This document shows, one piece after another, positions 9,357 through 17,716 of a DNA stretch of 64,000 nt. Location of the stretch: assembly GCA_014193115.1 (NCBI GenBank), contig BJHQ01000001.1, positions 626,465-690,464 of the forward strand, in the 5' to 3' direction. Within the stretch, counting starts at the first letter, position 1; each line of letters starts with the position of its first letter. Below the pieces are notes generated by a model, which saw only the letters and a list, made by a program, of their open reading frames with translations, was not told the DNA's origin and ran no database searches. Made by a program: the position numbers and the translations under genes. The DNA is from Planctomycetota bacterium (GTDB lineage Bacteria; Planctomycetota; UBA11346).

Positions 9357-9860
9357 GCCGATCCGCCCACGATTTCCGCAGGAAATCGAGCGCCGACAAA
9401 GGCCGGGGGGCGGAGCAGGCGCTGCCGCAGGAAGCAGCAGGCCATTGGCCTGCGACCTGCGAAGCGCGGAGCGAAGCGGAGCTGGATCAGGCCCAACGGG
9501 CCGTGGGGGCCGAAGCCGGCGAAGCCCCAAGAAAGGGGTCCCCGTAGCGAAGCGACCGGGGAACGGCCGCCGGAGAAGCGGTGGGCGGATAAAATCGGCG
9601 GAGCCGATCCGCCCACGATTTCCGCAGGAAATCGAGCGCCAACAAAGGCCGGGGGCAGGCCCAACGGGCCGTGGGGGCCGAAGCCCCCAAGACAGAAAGG
9701 GGTCCCCGGAGCAAAGCGACCGGGGAACGGCCGACCGAGAAGCGGTGGGCGGATAAAATCGGCGCAGCCGATCCGCCCACGATTTCCGCAGGAAATCGAG
9801 CGCCGACGTGGCCGAGGGGGCAGGCCCAACGGGCCGTGGGGGGCGAAGCCCCCCAAAAAA
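9357..9860. repeat. Cluster of three related GC-rich repeat modules
   Basis: This stretch between aas and the next gene holds no gene. A 38-nt module starting GCCGATCCGCCCACGATTTC occurs at 9357, 9603 and 9777; inside it CGATTTCC-GCA-GGAAATCG folds into a hairpin. A second module containing GGCCCAACGGGCCGTGGGGG follows each copy. A third with AAAGGGGTCCCC and later CGGGGAACGGCCG occurs near 9532 and 9697. GGGCGGAT and ATCCGCCC flank the junctions as inverted arms. The cluster runs up to the stop codon at 9864. A diverged relative lies at 55445-55526. Confidence 0.85.
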
Positions 9861-9863
9861 AGC

Positions 9864-10706
9864 CTACCGCCGCTCGTTCCACCACTGGATGCCGATACCG
9901 ACCAGCACGCCGCCGTTGTCGACACCGTTGTTGCGGTTCAAGGTGCGCTGGTCGCCATCGAGCCAGTAATAGCCCGATACCTTCACATAGGCCCACCATT
10001 CGCGCCAGGCCAAGGGCATGGTCAGCTTGCCACCGATATCGAGCACTCCGACCTGCTTGCTCTCGATGCCGCTCAGGTTGCGCCAATAGGCGGCGTTGCC
10101 GAACGTCACCAGTTCATGGAGGGCGATGTCGACCGGAGCGGCCTGCAGGAACTGGCGGGCGCCGATCGCACCGCGGAAGCTGCGCAGTTTGCGATCGACG
10201 TTGAAATCGACGCCGCCGCCGAACTCAAAACCTTCGAAACCGAGGATGGGCGGTTGGAACCAGCCATCGACGCCGACATACTGCTGATCGTTGTTGATCG
10301 ACGACGGGCGCTGGTTGGGATAGAGGATGCCTTCGTAGTGCGGCAGCACTTGAAGCATCGGGACGCCTTCGGCAAAAGGAACTTCAAGCAGGTAATCAAC
10401 TCGGATTTTCAGCTCGGTGGTCTCCAATCCGGCGACTTTGGCCGGCTTGGCGGTGGTGTCCTCGCCGATGGCGGTCCAGCCGTCGAGGGTGATGCCGAAG
10501 CCGTACAGCCGACCGAGCACCTGGTAGTGGCTGGTCACATCATCGACCCAGATCACTCCTTGGTCATAATGCTTGTTGTTGAGCTCGAACGAGACCCGGG
10601 CATCGTTGGGTCCGGTCTGCTGCTCGGTCTCCACCGCGGCCAGGCCGACAAAGGCGGCGAGGCTGAGGGCGAGGGCGGCGGGGTGGGTGGAGCCGGAGAA
10701 GCTCAT
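9864..10706 (-). CDS. Exported, probably beta-barrel outer-membrane protein, unknown function
   Basis: I do not recognise the family. The 280-residue product begins with a signal peptide (a hydrophobic Ala/Leu stretch at about residues 9-25). It continues with many amphipathic, aromatic-rich short strands and ends with VLVGIGIQWWNERR. A strand-dense protein with alternating hydrophobic residues and an aromatic terminal segment is typical of outer-membrane barrels, but this is an inference. The ATG overlaps the gpsA stop (ATGA), so it is the last gene of the minus-strand operon. Its stop abuts the repeat cluster. Confidence 0.7.
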   Translation of the reverse strand: MSFSGSTHPAALALSLAAFVGLAAVETEQQTGPNDARVSFELNNKHYDQGVIWVDDVTSHYQVLGRLYGFGITLDGWTAIGEDTTAKPAKVAGLETTELKIRVDYLLEVPFAEGVPMLQVLPHYEGILYPNQRPSSINNDQQYVGVDGWFQPPILGFEGFEFGGGVDFNVDRKLRSFRGAIGARQFLQAAPVDIALHELVTFGNAAYWRNLSGIESKQVGVLDIGGKLTMPLAWREWWAYVKVSGYYWLDGDQRTLNRNNGVDNGGVLVGIGIQWWNERR

Positions 10707-11653
10707 GCGTTTTCGTCCTTGGGGGCGCGGGCGAGGAGGGCGTCGAGGGCGCTGGGTACGGGTCTATCGTGCCACAGCACGCTTTCCACCTGGGAGGCGA
10801 TGGGAAGCTCGGCGGCCTGGCGCTCCGCCAGGGCGAGAGCCGCAGCGGCGGTCCAGGCGCCTTCAGCGATGGTGCCACCCGGGGACAGCAGGTCGACCGG
10901 GCGCGAGCCCCGGGCGACGGCCTCGCCCAGCGCGCGGTTGCGCGACAGCCGCGACCAGCAGGTGGCGACCAGATCCCCCATCCCGGCCAGCCCGGCGAAG
11001 GTCGCGTCGTCGGCGCCGAGCGCCCTCCCGAGCCGGCGCATCTCGGCCAGTCCGCGGGTCACCAGGGCGGCCTTGGCATTGTCTCCCAGGCCCAGTCCAT
11101 CGCACATTCCCGCGGCAATCGCCACGATGTTTTTAAGCGCTCCGGCGAGTTCGACGCCGACCAGGTCGGTGCTGGAATAGATCCGGATGCGGCCGCCGTG
11201 GACCCGTTCCACCACCGCCTGGCGGACCTGGGGCGGTCCGGCGCAGACCAGTGCGACTGGCGAGCCGGCGGCGACCTCGGCAGCCAACGATGGACCGGAC
11301 AGGGCGCCGACGGGACAACCCAGCTCGCTGGCGAGCATGACGCTGGGTCGTTCGAGTGATCCGCGTTCGAGCCCCTTGGCCAGGCTGACCACCGCCGCAC
11401 CGGTCGGAATCACGCCAGCCAGGCTGCGCGCCACGGCGCGAGTGAATTGGCAGGGCACCGCCCACAGCACCAGGTCGGCCATCGCCAACGCCGCCGGATC
11501 GGTGGTGATCAGCGCATTGGGAAGTTCTTTGGAAAGTACCGCGCATTTTCCCGGATCCCGGCCGAGCAGGACCACCGGTCCGCGCGCATCGCCGGCCAGA
11601 ATCCGGGCGAAGGCCACGCCCCAAGCGCCGGTGCCGATGATGACGGTGCGCAT
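10703..11653 (-). CDS. gpsA: Glycerol-3-phosphate dehydrogenase [NAD(P)+]
   Basis: This is a 316-residue cytosolic enzyme that reduces dihydroxyacetone phosphate to sn-glycerol 3-phosphate for phospholipid synthesis. The N-terminal Rossmann motif IIGTGAWGVAFA (residues 4-15) binds the nucleotide. The catalytic Lys region GALKNIVAIAAGMCDGLGLG and the GLAGMGDLVATC motif of the C-terminal helical domain are clear. The ATG at 11653 directly precedes the Rossmann strand. The upstream extension to 11806 translates repeat DNA and was excluded. It lies between rbfA and the barrel-like gene. Confidence 0.93.
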   Translation of the reverse strand: MRTVIIGTGAWGVAFARILAGDARGPVVLLGRDPGKCAVLSKELPNALITTDPAALAMADLVLWAVPCQFTRAVARSLAGVIPTGAAVVSLAKGLERGSLERPSVMLASELGCPVGALSGPSLAAEVAAGSPVALVCAGPPQVRQAVVERVHGGRIRIYSSTDLVGVELAGALKNIVAIAAGMCDGLGLGDNAKAALVTRGLAEMRRLGRALGADDATFAGLAGMGDLVATCWSRLSRNRALGEAVARGSRPVDLLSPGGTIAEGAWTAAAALALAERQAAELPIASQVESVLWHDRPVPSALDALLARAPKDENA

Positions 11654-11674
11654 CAGGCCGCCGGGCGACGCCAG

Positions 11675-11861
11675 CCTGGGAGCGCCGAGCGCCAGCTCGA
11701 CCGGCGAGATGCGGCTATCAATCCAACGATCGAGGATGCCCCGAGCAAAGGGCCGGACAGGGAGCGCGTCCTCATGTCGCTGGTGGGATCGGATCCCTGG
11801 TGGCACCGGGTCCTGGCGAAGACTGCACGTCGGGGCCGAGCTGGCGCTCGGCGCTCCCAGG
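11675..11861. repeat. Inverted pair of GGAGCGC-type palindromic repeats
   Basis: A 25-nt sequence beginning CCTGGGAGCGCCGAGCGCCA at 11675-11699 recurs as its exact reverse complement at 11837-11861, 137 nt away. The same core is tandemly repeated at 41058-41248. The right copy is part of the 3' end of rbfA, where it encodes the peptide SAERQLG. The left copy lies in the rbfA-gpsA gap. Confidence 0.85.
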
Positions 11862-12233
11862 GACCGGATCGGTGCGCCGGGCCTGTTCGATCAGGTGATC
11901 CATGCGGTCGCGCACGGCTTCCTGCTCGTCATAGGCGAAGCGCAAGGTCGGCAGCAGCCGGGTGTGGATCGCCGGAGCATAGCCGGTCTGAATCTGGCCG
12001 CGCATGCGGTCGAGCACCTTGGCCGCGCGTTGGCGTTCGGCCGGGGTGCCCAGGCAAGTCCAATAGGCCGTGACTTGCTGGAGATCGCCGGTCATCACGC
12101 ATCGGGTGATGGTGATCATCCCGATGCCAGGAGCATCGACCGTGCGCTGGACCAGCTCGGCGACCTCGCGCCGGAGCATGGATTCGAGGCGGAGTTTGCG
12201 ATTCGGACGGTTGGGGCGGCTGGGGGCTGGCAT
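11772..12233 (-). CDS. rbfA: Ribosome-binding factor A with a repeat-encoded tail
   Basis: The protein has 153 residues against about 110-130 in most species. RbfA is a KH-like cold-shock factor that binds the 30S subunit during 16S rRNA 5'-end maturation. Residues 10-115 show the family pattern (SMLRREVAELVQR, then GMITITRCVMTGDLQQVTAYW, then PTLRFAYDE). The last 30 or so residues, including SAERQLG, are encoded by a palindromic repeat and look like an acquired tail. It is the distal member of the nusA-infB-rbfA operon, six bases after a lipoprotein gene that interrupts the usual order. Confidence 0.85.
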   Translation of the reverse strand: MPAPSRPNRPNRKLRLESMLRREVAELVQRTVDAPGIGMITITRCVMTGDLQQVTAYWTCLGTPAERQRAAKVLDRMRGQIQTGYAPAIHTRLLPTLRFAYDEQEAVRDRMDHLIEQARRTDPVPGSAERQLGPDVQSSPGPGATRDPIPPAT

Positions 12234-12239
12234 GTTTGG

Positions 12240-12854
12240 TCAGTGTCCCAGCTTCGCATCGCGGAGCGCGGCATCGCGAAAGGCTAGTTCTTGTGGAAAC
12301 GAAGTAACTGCCATTTCTTTGATGGCAGCGTACTCCGGCCGGAAGGTTCCCAGGTCGGTTCGGATAGAACGATTGTACTTCCATGATAAGTGCCAATCGC
12401 CACAGCCAAAACAAAACAGGACGACGGACTCAATCGGCGAATCCCCTGACGTCTTAGGTTCAATGGAAAACAATACAGCCAGAGTCGGTTTAAACGCGCA
12501 GGACGATATCTGTTGTGGATCCAAATTTCGAATAAAATTCAGGGAATATATAAACTTCTTGCGATCCTTTGGTGAAAGCTCGACTGGTCCGGCCAGGACA
12601 TGAAAACCCTCCGTTCCCATGGAAATCAGGGGCAGGGCAGTCTGAAGGGTTGGATAGACAGGAATACTTTGTGGCGCGATCCGGTAGACCAACACCTTGA
12701 TCACTTGCTGGGGATCAACCAGCGCCTGTTGAACAGAAGTCGAGGAAACCGCGGGGACTTGTGTCATGCCATCTCGCCCGCATCCCAGCAGCGCTACTCC
12801 GGCGATCACCACGCCGGCCCAGCTGGCGATGCTCGGGGGCCGGCGCCAGCTCAT
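12240..12854 (-). CDS. Lipoprotein of unknown function inside the nusA-infB-rbfA operon
   Basis: I do not recognise this 204-residue protein. The ATG at 12854 overlaps the infB stop (ATGA). It opens a lipoprotein signal: MSWRRPP, a hydrophobic stretch and a lipobox LLGC with Cys25 as the lipidation site. The mature part has no motif I can name; two Cys-containing stretches (QISSCAF and LFCFGCGDW) are notable. The DNA at about 12390-12590 is clearly poorer in GC than its neighbours, and the codon use fits a late arrival in the operon. Confidence 0.75.
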   Translation of the reverse strand: MSWRRPPSIASWAGVVIAGVALLGCGRDGMTQVPAVSSTSVQQALVDPQQVIKVLVYRIAPQSIPVYPTLQTALPLISMGTEGFHVLAGPVELSPKDRKKFIYSLNFIRNLDPQQISSCAFKPTLAVLFSIEPKTSGDSPIESVVLFCFGCGDWHLSWKYNRSIRTDLGTFRPEYAAIKEMAVTSFPQELAFRDAALRDAKLGH

Positions 12855-15800
12855 CCCGTCCGTACGACCTTCTCGCGGGTGTAGAACTCGAACAGGTCGC
12901 CGACCTGGATGTCCTGGAACCGCTCGACGGTCAGACCGCATTCGAAGCCTTGGCGGACTTCTTTGACGTCTTCCTTGAAGCGGCGTAGCGATCCGACCTG
13001 GCCGGTGTGGAGGATCTTGTTGTCGCGGGTGATGCGCATGCCGGCGTCGCGGCGGACGATGCCGTCGGTGAGGTACAACCCGGCGACCACGCCGACCTTG
13101 GTGATGACGAAGGTCTGACGGACCTCGGCGTGGCCGAGGATGTTCTCGCGGTATTCCGGTTCGAGCTGGCCGGCCATGGCCAGCTTCAATTCGTCGAGCA
13201 GTTCGTAGATGATCGTGTAGGTGCGGATGTCGATGGCGTGGGATTCGGCCAACGACCGGCCTTTTCCATCGGCGATGACGTTGAAGCCGAAGATCAGGGC
13301 CTTGCTGGCCTCAGCCAACGACACGTCGCTGGCGGTGATGCCGCCGATCCCGGAATGGATCACTCCGACCCGGACATCGTCGGTGGCCAGATCGTTGATC
13401 GACTTGATCAGGACCTCCAGCGAGCCGGAGGCGTCGGCCTTCAGCACCAGGCGCAGCTCTTTGCGCTTCGATGCAGCCAGATCGCCGAAAATGGTGGCGG
13501 CGGTGGGGATGCGGCTGCGTGCCTGCAGTTCGCGTTCGCGCTGCTTCTGCATCCGGGCGTCGGCGGCGTCGGCGGCCTCGCGCAGATCGTCGAGGACCAC
13601 GAAGCGGTCACCGGCCCGAGGGCACTGGTCGAGACCGATGAGCTCGACCGCATGGCTGGGACCAGCGAGGTCGATCCGCTCGCCTTTCCAGGTGGTCAGC
13701 GAACGCACTTTGCCATAGGCCACGCCGGCGAGCACGACATCGCCGATCGCCAGGCTGCCGCGGCGGACCAGCAAGGTGGCGGTGACGCCCTGGCCTTCGT
13801 GGCGGCGGGCTTCGAGGACCACGCCAGAGGCATTGGCGAAGTGATTGGTCTTCAGTTCTTTGACTTCGGTTTCGAGCGCCAGGCGGTCGAGGAGGTCACC
13901 GAGCCCTTCGCCGGTCAGGGCCGAGGTCCCGATGATCGCTGTTTCGCCGCCCCATTCTTCAGGCTGGCAGCCGGCCTCGGCGATCATGCGCAGGACCTTG
14001 TCGCGATGGCCCTTGGCCGAGGCCTCAGGCTTGTCGATCTTGTTCAGCGCGATGACGATCGGCACGCCGGCGGCCTTGGCGTGGTTGATCGCTTCTTTGG
14101 TCTGGGGCATGACCCCGTCGACCGCATCGACCACGATCACCGCCACGTCGGTCACCTGGGCGCCACGGCTGCGCATGTCGGTGAAGGCCTCGTGGCCGGG
14201 GGTGTCGATGAAGGTGACCTCGAGCCCATTCGGGGTCGAGACCGTGTAGGCGCCGATCGCCTGGGTGATGCCGCCAGCTTCGCCACCGGCGATGTTGGTC
14301 TTGCGGATCGCATCAAGCAGCGAGGTCTTGCCGTGATCGACATGGCCCATGATCGTGACCACCGGCGGACGCGGGGCGAGATCTTCGGGTTTGTCGCTGG
14401 CGCCTTCGTCGGCGCCTTCGTCGGACGCGACCGAGGTCTCGTCGGCGTGCTCGGTGATCGTGACTTTCTTTTTGAACTCCGCGGCAAGCAGCTCGACTGC
14501 GCCCTTGTCGAGCACCGAGTTGATGTTGGCCATCATCCCGGCCATGAACAGGCGGGCGACGATGATCGAGACCTTGACGCCCGACGCTTCGCTGAATTCA
14601 CGCACCGTGCAGGGCAGGGCGATGGTGAATTCGGTGACGCCGGAGATGTCCTCGTCGAGAGTCGACTGGTAGCGCTTGCCGCGCTTGCCAGCGGCGGCGT
14701 CAGCTTCCTTCTCGGCGTCGGTACGATGATCCTTGTTGTCGCGTCCGCGAACCGGTCCGCGACCGGGTCCGCCTGGGCGTGGCGGTCCACCGGGTCCGCG
14801 CGGTCCACCGGGTCCGCGTGGTCCACCGGGCCCGCGTGGTCCGGGCGGGCCGCCGGGGGTCTTGGTCCGGTCGATGGTGGCGAAACCGGGCTTCTTGCGC
14901 GCCGCCGCCTTGGCCTCTTCGACCTTCTTCTTCATCGCCAGATTGCGGATGATGTTTTGCTGGATCAGCCGTCGCCGTTCCTCGGGGGACAGCGCCGGGT
15001 CGATGCCCGGCGTGGGCGAGGCCGGACCGGCCGGCACCGCCGGCTTGGGCGTCGCCTTGATCGAGTGGTCAGCCTTTTCGTGGGTGGCCTTGGCCAACGA
15101 CGCGAGCTTGCTGCCCAGACCGCTGACCGCCTTGGGCGTGACGATCGGTTCAGGAGCCTTGGCCGCCTGCTTGCTGCTGTCGGCCTGCTTGGCCGGCGCC
15201 TTGGGCGGTGAGGTCGATTCGGCCAGCTGGATGATCCCAGGTGGCGAGATCTTGTTGCTCGGCTGGGTCTGGATGGTCGATCCGCCGGCTTCGGCCTTGG
15301 CCGACAGCGGCTTCGGTTCGATCGCGGCCGGCTTCTCGGCGTCGAGGATCGGTGCCTTGGCTTCGATGATCGGCGCTTTGGGGGGGTCTGCCGGTGACGG
15401 CTTCGGTGACTCGGCGGCGGGTCTCGGAGCTTCAGCGGCTGGCCTGGAATCGCCCGCGCGGGCCGCCTCGGTGGTGGCTGCCTGGGCGGCCTTGGCCTCG
15501 ACCGCGGCTGCCTGTTTACGGGCCTGTTCGGCGGCAAGCTCGGCGGCGATCGCCGCTTCCTGGGCGCGTAAAGCCGACAATTCGGCGGAAATACGGCGAC
15601 TTTCTTCTTCGCGCCGGCGCAGCTCCTGCTCGGCGGCGACCCGGCGCTCCTCTTCGGCCTGCTGCTGCTGGCGCTGGATTTCCTCTTGCTCGGCCCGGAC
15701 CGCAGCTTCGGCGGCGGCCTTGGCTTCTTCCTCGGCGCGGCGCTTGATCAGCTCCTCTTCATGCTTCTTGCGTTCAGCCGCCAGCCGGATTTCTTCTTGT

Positions 15801-16099
15801 TCCTTGGCCTTGGCGGCTTCTTCCTCCAGCTTGTGCTTGCGGGTCTCGGCGCCTTTTTTCGAGGCCACCTTGCGCTTGCGCTTGTCTTCGAACTCCTTGG
15901 CGATGATCGGCGCGAACGGCTTGCCTTCGTCGGTCTCCAGCCCGTCTGAGGCCAGGATCAGGGCCACCTGGTCGGCCTTCAGCACCGTCCCCATGCCTTG
16001 GGGCAGGGGGATCTTGAGGTCGTCCTTGACGACTTCCCGCAACAGATCCGGCTCCAGGTGGTACTGGGCGGCGAGTTCAGACAGCTTCATCGAATCCAT
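12851..16099 (-). CDS. infB: Translation initiation factor IF-2
   Basis: This is a 1082-residue GTPase that brings initiator tRNA to the 30S subunit. An IF2-N domain (residues 1-60) is followed by a charged coiled-coil rich in Glu, Lys and Arg (about 65-200). A Pro/Ala/Lys-rich region and a Gly-Pro-Arg tract near residue 430 come next. The G domain starts near residue 580 with GHVDHGKT (G1), DTPGHE (G3) and NKID (G4), then domains II-IV. The N-terminal half is unusually long. The start could also be the Met three codons later; neither has a strong ribosome site. It lies 51 nt after nusA, the classical order. Confidence 0.95.
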   Translation of the reverse strand: MDSMKLSELAAQYHLEPDLLREVVKDDLKIPLPQGMGTVLKADQVALILASDGLETDEGKPFAPIIAKEFEDKRKRKVASKKGAETRKHKLEEEAAKAKEQEEIRLAAERKKHEEELIKRRAEEEAKAAAEAAVRAEQEEIQRQQQQAEEERRVAAEQELRRREEESRRISAELSALRAQEAAIAAELAAEQARKQAAAVEAKAAQAATTEAARAGDSRPAAEAPRPAAESPKPSPADPPKAPIIEAKAPILDAEKPAAIEPKPLSAKAEAGGSTIQTQPSNKISPPGIIQLAESTSPPKAPAKQADSSKQAAKAPEPIVTPKAVSGLGSKLASLAKATHEKADHSIKATPKPAVPAGPASPTPGIDPALSPEERRRLIQQNIIRNLAMKKKVEEAKAAARKKPGFATIDRTKTPGGPPGPRGPGGPRGPGGPRGPGGPPRPGGPGRGPVRGRDNKDHRTDAEKEADAAAGKRGKRYQSTLDEDISGVTEFTIALPCTVREFSEASGVKVSIIVARLFMAGMMANINSVLDKGAVELLAAEFKKKVTITEHADETSVASDEGADEGASDKPEDLAPRPPVVTIMGHVDHGKTSLLDAIRKTNIAGGEAGGITQAIGAYTVSTPNGLEVTFIDTPGHEAFTDMRSRGAQVTDVAVIVVDAVDGVMPQTKEAINHAKAAGVPIVIALNKIDKPEASAKGHRDKVLRMIAEAGCQPEEWGGETAIIGTSALTGEGLGDLLDRLALETEVKELKTNHFANASGVVLEARRHEGQGVTATLLVRRGSLAIGDVVLAGVAYGKVRSLTTWKGERIDLAGPSHAVELIGLDQCPRAGDRFVVLDDLREAADAADARMQKQRERELQARSRIPTAATIFGDLAASKRKELRLVLKADASGSLEVLIKSINDLATDDVRVGVIHSGIGGITASDVSLAEASKALIFGFNVIADGKGRSLAESHAIDIRTYTIIYELLDELKLAMAGQLEPEYRENILGHAEVRQTFVITKVGVVAGLYLTDGIVRRDAGMRITRDNKILHTGQVGSLRRFKEDVKEVRQGFECGLTVERFQDIQVGDLFEFYTREKVVRTG

Positions 16100-16150
16100 C
16101 GGGTAAGGTGCTCCGGGGGCGCGGCGCTCTGGTGATCAGGTGACATCGAT

Positions 16151-17509
16151 TCAGGCGGCGCCACCAGCGGCCGGGTTCCCGGGCGCAGGAGTGGTACCGG
16201 ATCCGGCTTCCAGGTTGACCCCGGCGGCCGCAGCCTCGGCGTCGGCCTGGGCTTCGGCCTCGGCCAGGACCCGGGCGGCCTCATCGGCCTCGCGTTGGGC
16301 GGCCTCGGTGCGACGACGGATGATCTCATCCTTCTCTTCGCGCTGCTCCGGGGTCAGCAGCGCGTCGGCGCGGACGATGAGGGACTCGGCTTTCACCAGG
16401 TCGATGCCCGCGCTTTCCAGATGCTCGACGATCCGGTCGGCGGTCTGGGCGGCCAGCACCGACAGCGAATCCAGGTGGTTGTCGAGGAAGGCTTCGCGCT
16501 GGAAGTCGTCGAGCAGCCCTTCGTCGATCAGCTGTTGAAGGGCCTCGCTGCCCCGGGCGCGGGCCGCCGAAGCGTTCTCCTCGCTCATCACGTCGATCTT
16601 GTACCGGGTCAGGCGGGCGGCGAGGCGCACGTTCTGACCGGCTTTGCCGATCGCCAAAGGCAGCATGTCCTGGGACACCACGACCCGGGCGCGGTCGCGG
16701 AACTGGTCGTAGCTGATGCGCAGCACCCGGGCCGGCTTCAGCGAGTTCTCGATGTATTGGGCGGGCTCTTCGGCCCATGGGATGATGTCGATCTTCTCGC
16801 CGCCGAGCTCGTCGGTGACCTTGCTGATCCGGCTGCCGCGCATGCCGACGCACGAGCCCACCGGGTCGATCCGCGGATCGTTGGACTGGACCGCGATCTT
16901 GGTCCGGCGGCCGGGCTCGCGGACGATGCCCTTGATCTCGATCAGGCCGTCTGCGACCTCGGGGATTTCCGCCTTGAACAGCTCGCGGACGAAGTTGCCG
17001 TGGGTGCGGGACAGGACGATGCGGACCCGGGCGCCCTTCTTGGCGACGGTCAGGACATAGGCCCGGATGACGCTGCCGATGCGGTAGATTTCGCCGGGAA
17101 TCTGCTCTTCACGGGGCAGGATGGCCTCGGCCCGGCCGAGGGAGACCACGAACAGGCCGAATTCCTCGCGGATGATGGTGCCACTGACGATGGAATGCTC
17201 GCGGGTGGTCCACTCGTCGAACACCTGGTCGCGTTCGGTTTCCTTGAGCGACTGGCCGAAGACCTGCTTGGTGACGTTGGCGACGATCCGGCCGAGTTTT
17301 TCCAGCTCCACCGGCTTGTCGTCTTCGAAGGCGCGGATCTCGCCGGTCTCGCGGTCGATGGTCAGGGTGAAGTCGCCTTCGGCATCGAATCGGCGCTGGG
17401 CGGCCTGGATCAGGGCTTTCTCCAGCTGTTCGATGATCCGGTTCTTGTCCATCCCGCGTTCGCGGGCCAGGGCATCGAGGCGCTGCAGGAAATTGTTCTG
17501 GTTCATCAT
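16151..17509 (-). CDS. nusA: Transcription termination/antitermination factor NusA
   Basis: The protein has 452 residues. Order: N-terminal RNA-polymerase-binding domain (1-125), S1 domain (about 130-200, with GSVIRAYVLTVAKKGARVRIVLSR), then two KH domains (VGMRGSRISKVTDELGGEKIDII and AIGKAGQNVRLAARL), then an acidic C-terminal region. The double ATG at 17506-17509 is chosen because the family starts with a sequence like NQNNFLQRLDALARE; the longer frame to 17614 translates the leader terminator. NusA modulates pausing and intrinsic termination. No rimP homologue precedes it here, unlike in many bacteria. Confidence 0.94.
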   Translation of the reverse strand: MMNQNNFLQRLDALARERGMDKNRIIEQLEKALIQAAQRRFDAEGDFTLTIDRETGEIRAFEDDKPVELEKLGRIVANVTKQVFGQSLKETERDQVFDEWTTREHSIVSGTIIREEFGLFVVSLGRAEAILPREEQIPGEIYRIGSVIRAYVLTVAKKGARVRIVLSRTHGNFVRELFKAEIPEVADGLIEIKGIVREPGRRTKIAVQSNDPRIDPVGSCVGMRGSRISKVTDELGGEKIDIIPWAEEPAQYIENSLKPARVLRISYDQFRDRARVVVSQDMLPLAIGKAGQNVRLAARLTRYKIDVMSEENASAARARGSEALQQLIDEGLLDDFQREAFLDNHLDSLSVLAAQTADRIVEHLESAGIDLVKAESLIVRADALLTPEQREEKDEIIRRRTEAAQREADEAARVLAEAEAQADAEAAAAGVNLEAGSGTTPAPGNPAAGGAA

Positions 17510-17529
17510 GAGACGGATCAGCCGGGTAC

Positions 17530-17557
17530 AAAAAAAGCGTGAGCCGGAGGCCCACGC
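17530..17557 (-). terminator. Intrinsic terminator in the nusA leader
   Basis: On the minus strand GCGTGGGCC-TCC-GGCTCACGC forms a 9-bp stem (one G-U pair) with a 3-base loop and is followed at once by seven T residues. It ends about 20 nt before the nusA start codon and lies downstream of a promoter-like sequence at 17587-17614. It may be an attenuator for nusA, or the end of the glycosidase transcript from upstream. Confidence 0.75.
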
Positions 17558-17586
17558 CCAGGGGTGTCCCCGAAGGTGAGGCGGGG

Positions 17587-17614
17587 CTTTTAGGCGGAAT
17601 GCACCCGCGGTCAA
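17587..17614 (-). promoter_or_regulatory. Promoter candidate for the nusA operon
   Basis: Read on the minus strand, TTGACC (17614-17609) is followed after exactly 16 bases by TAAAAG (17592-17587) and then CCCC. The arrangement TTGNCC-N16-TAAAAGCCC recurs upstream of rpsB at 63783-63810. The leader would run about 70 nt to the nusA ATG and contain the terminator. Confidence 0.5.
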
Positions 17615-17716
17615 CCGTGCGCACCGTCAAGTCCGCTCCGGAACCCCGATAAAGAGTCCTTCCAGACAAGGCGAAATCCGCCCCGTGATCGGCATGGCCG
17701 TTCGGGAATGGTCGGC

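Noticed and set aside
9206-9925. 239-codon minus-strand frame with repeating GFGPHGPLGLPP-type peptide
   Set aside because: It is a translation of the intergenic repeat cluster and overlaps the ends of two real genes.
13007-15211. A 734-codon open frame on the plus strand opposite infB
   Set aside because: It is an artefact of GC-rich codon use. The minus strand carries a complete IF-2 with all GTPase motifs, and the plus-strand product has no family pattern.
17509-17614. N-terminal extension of NusA to 17614
   Set aside because: The extension translates the leader hairpin and terminator; the NusA family starts at the double ATG.
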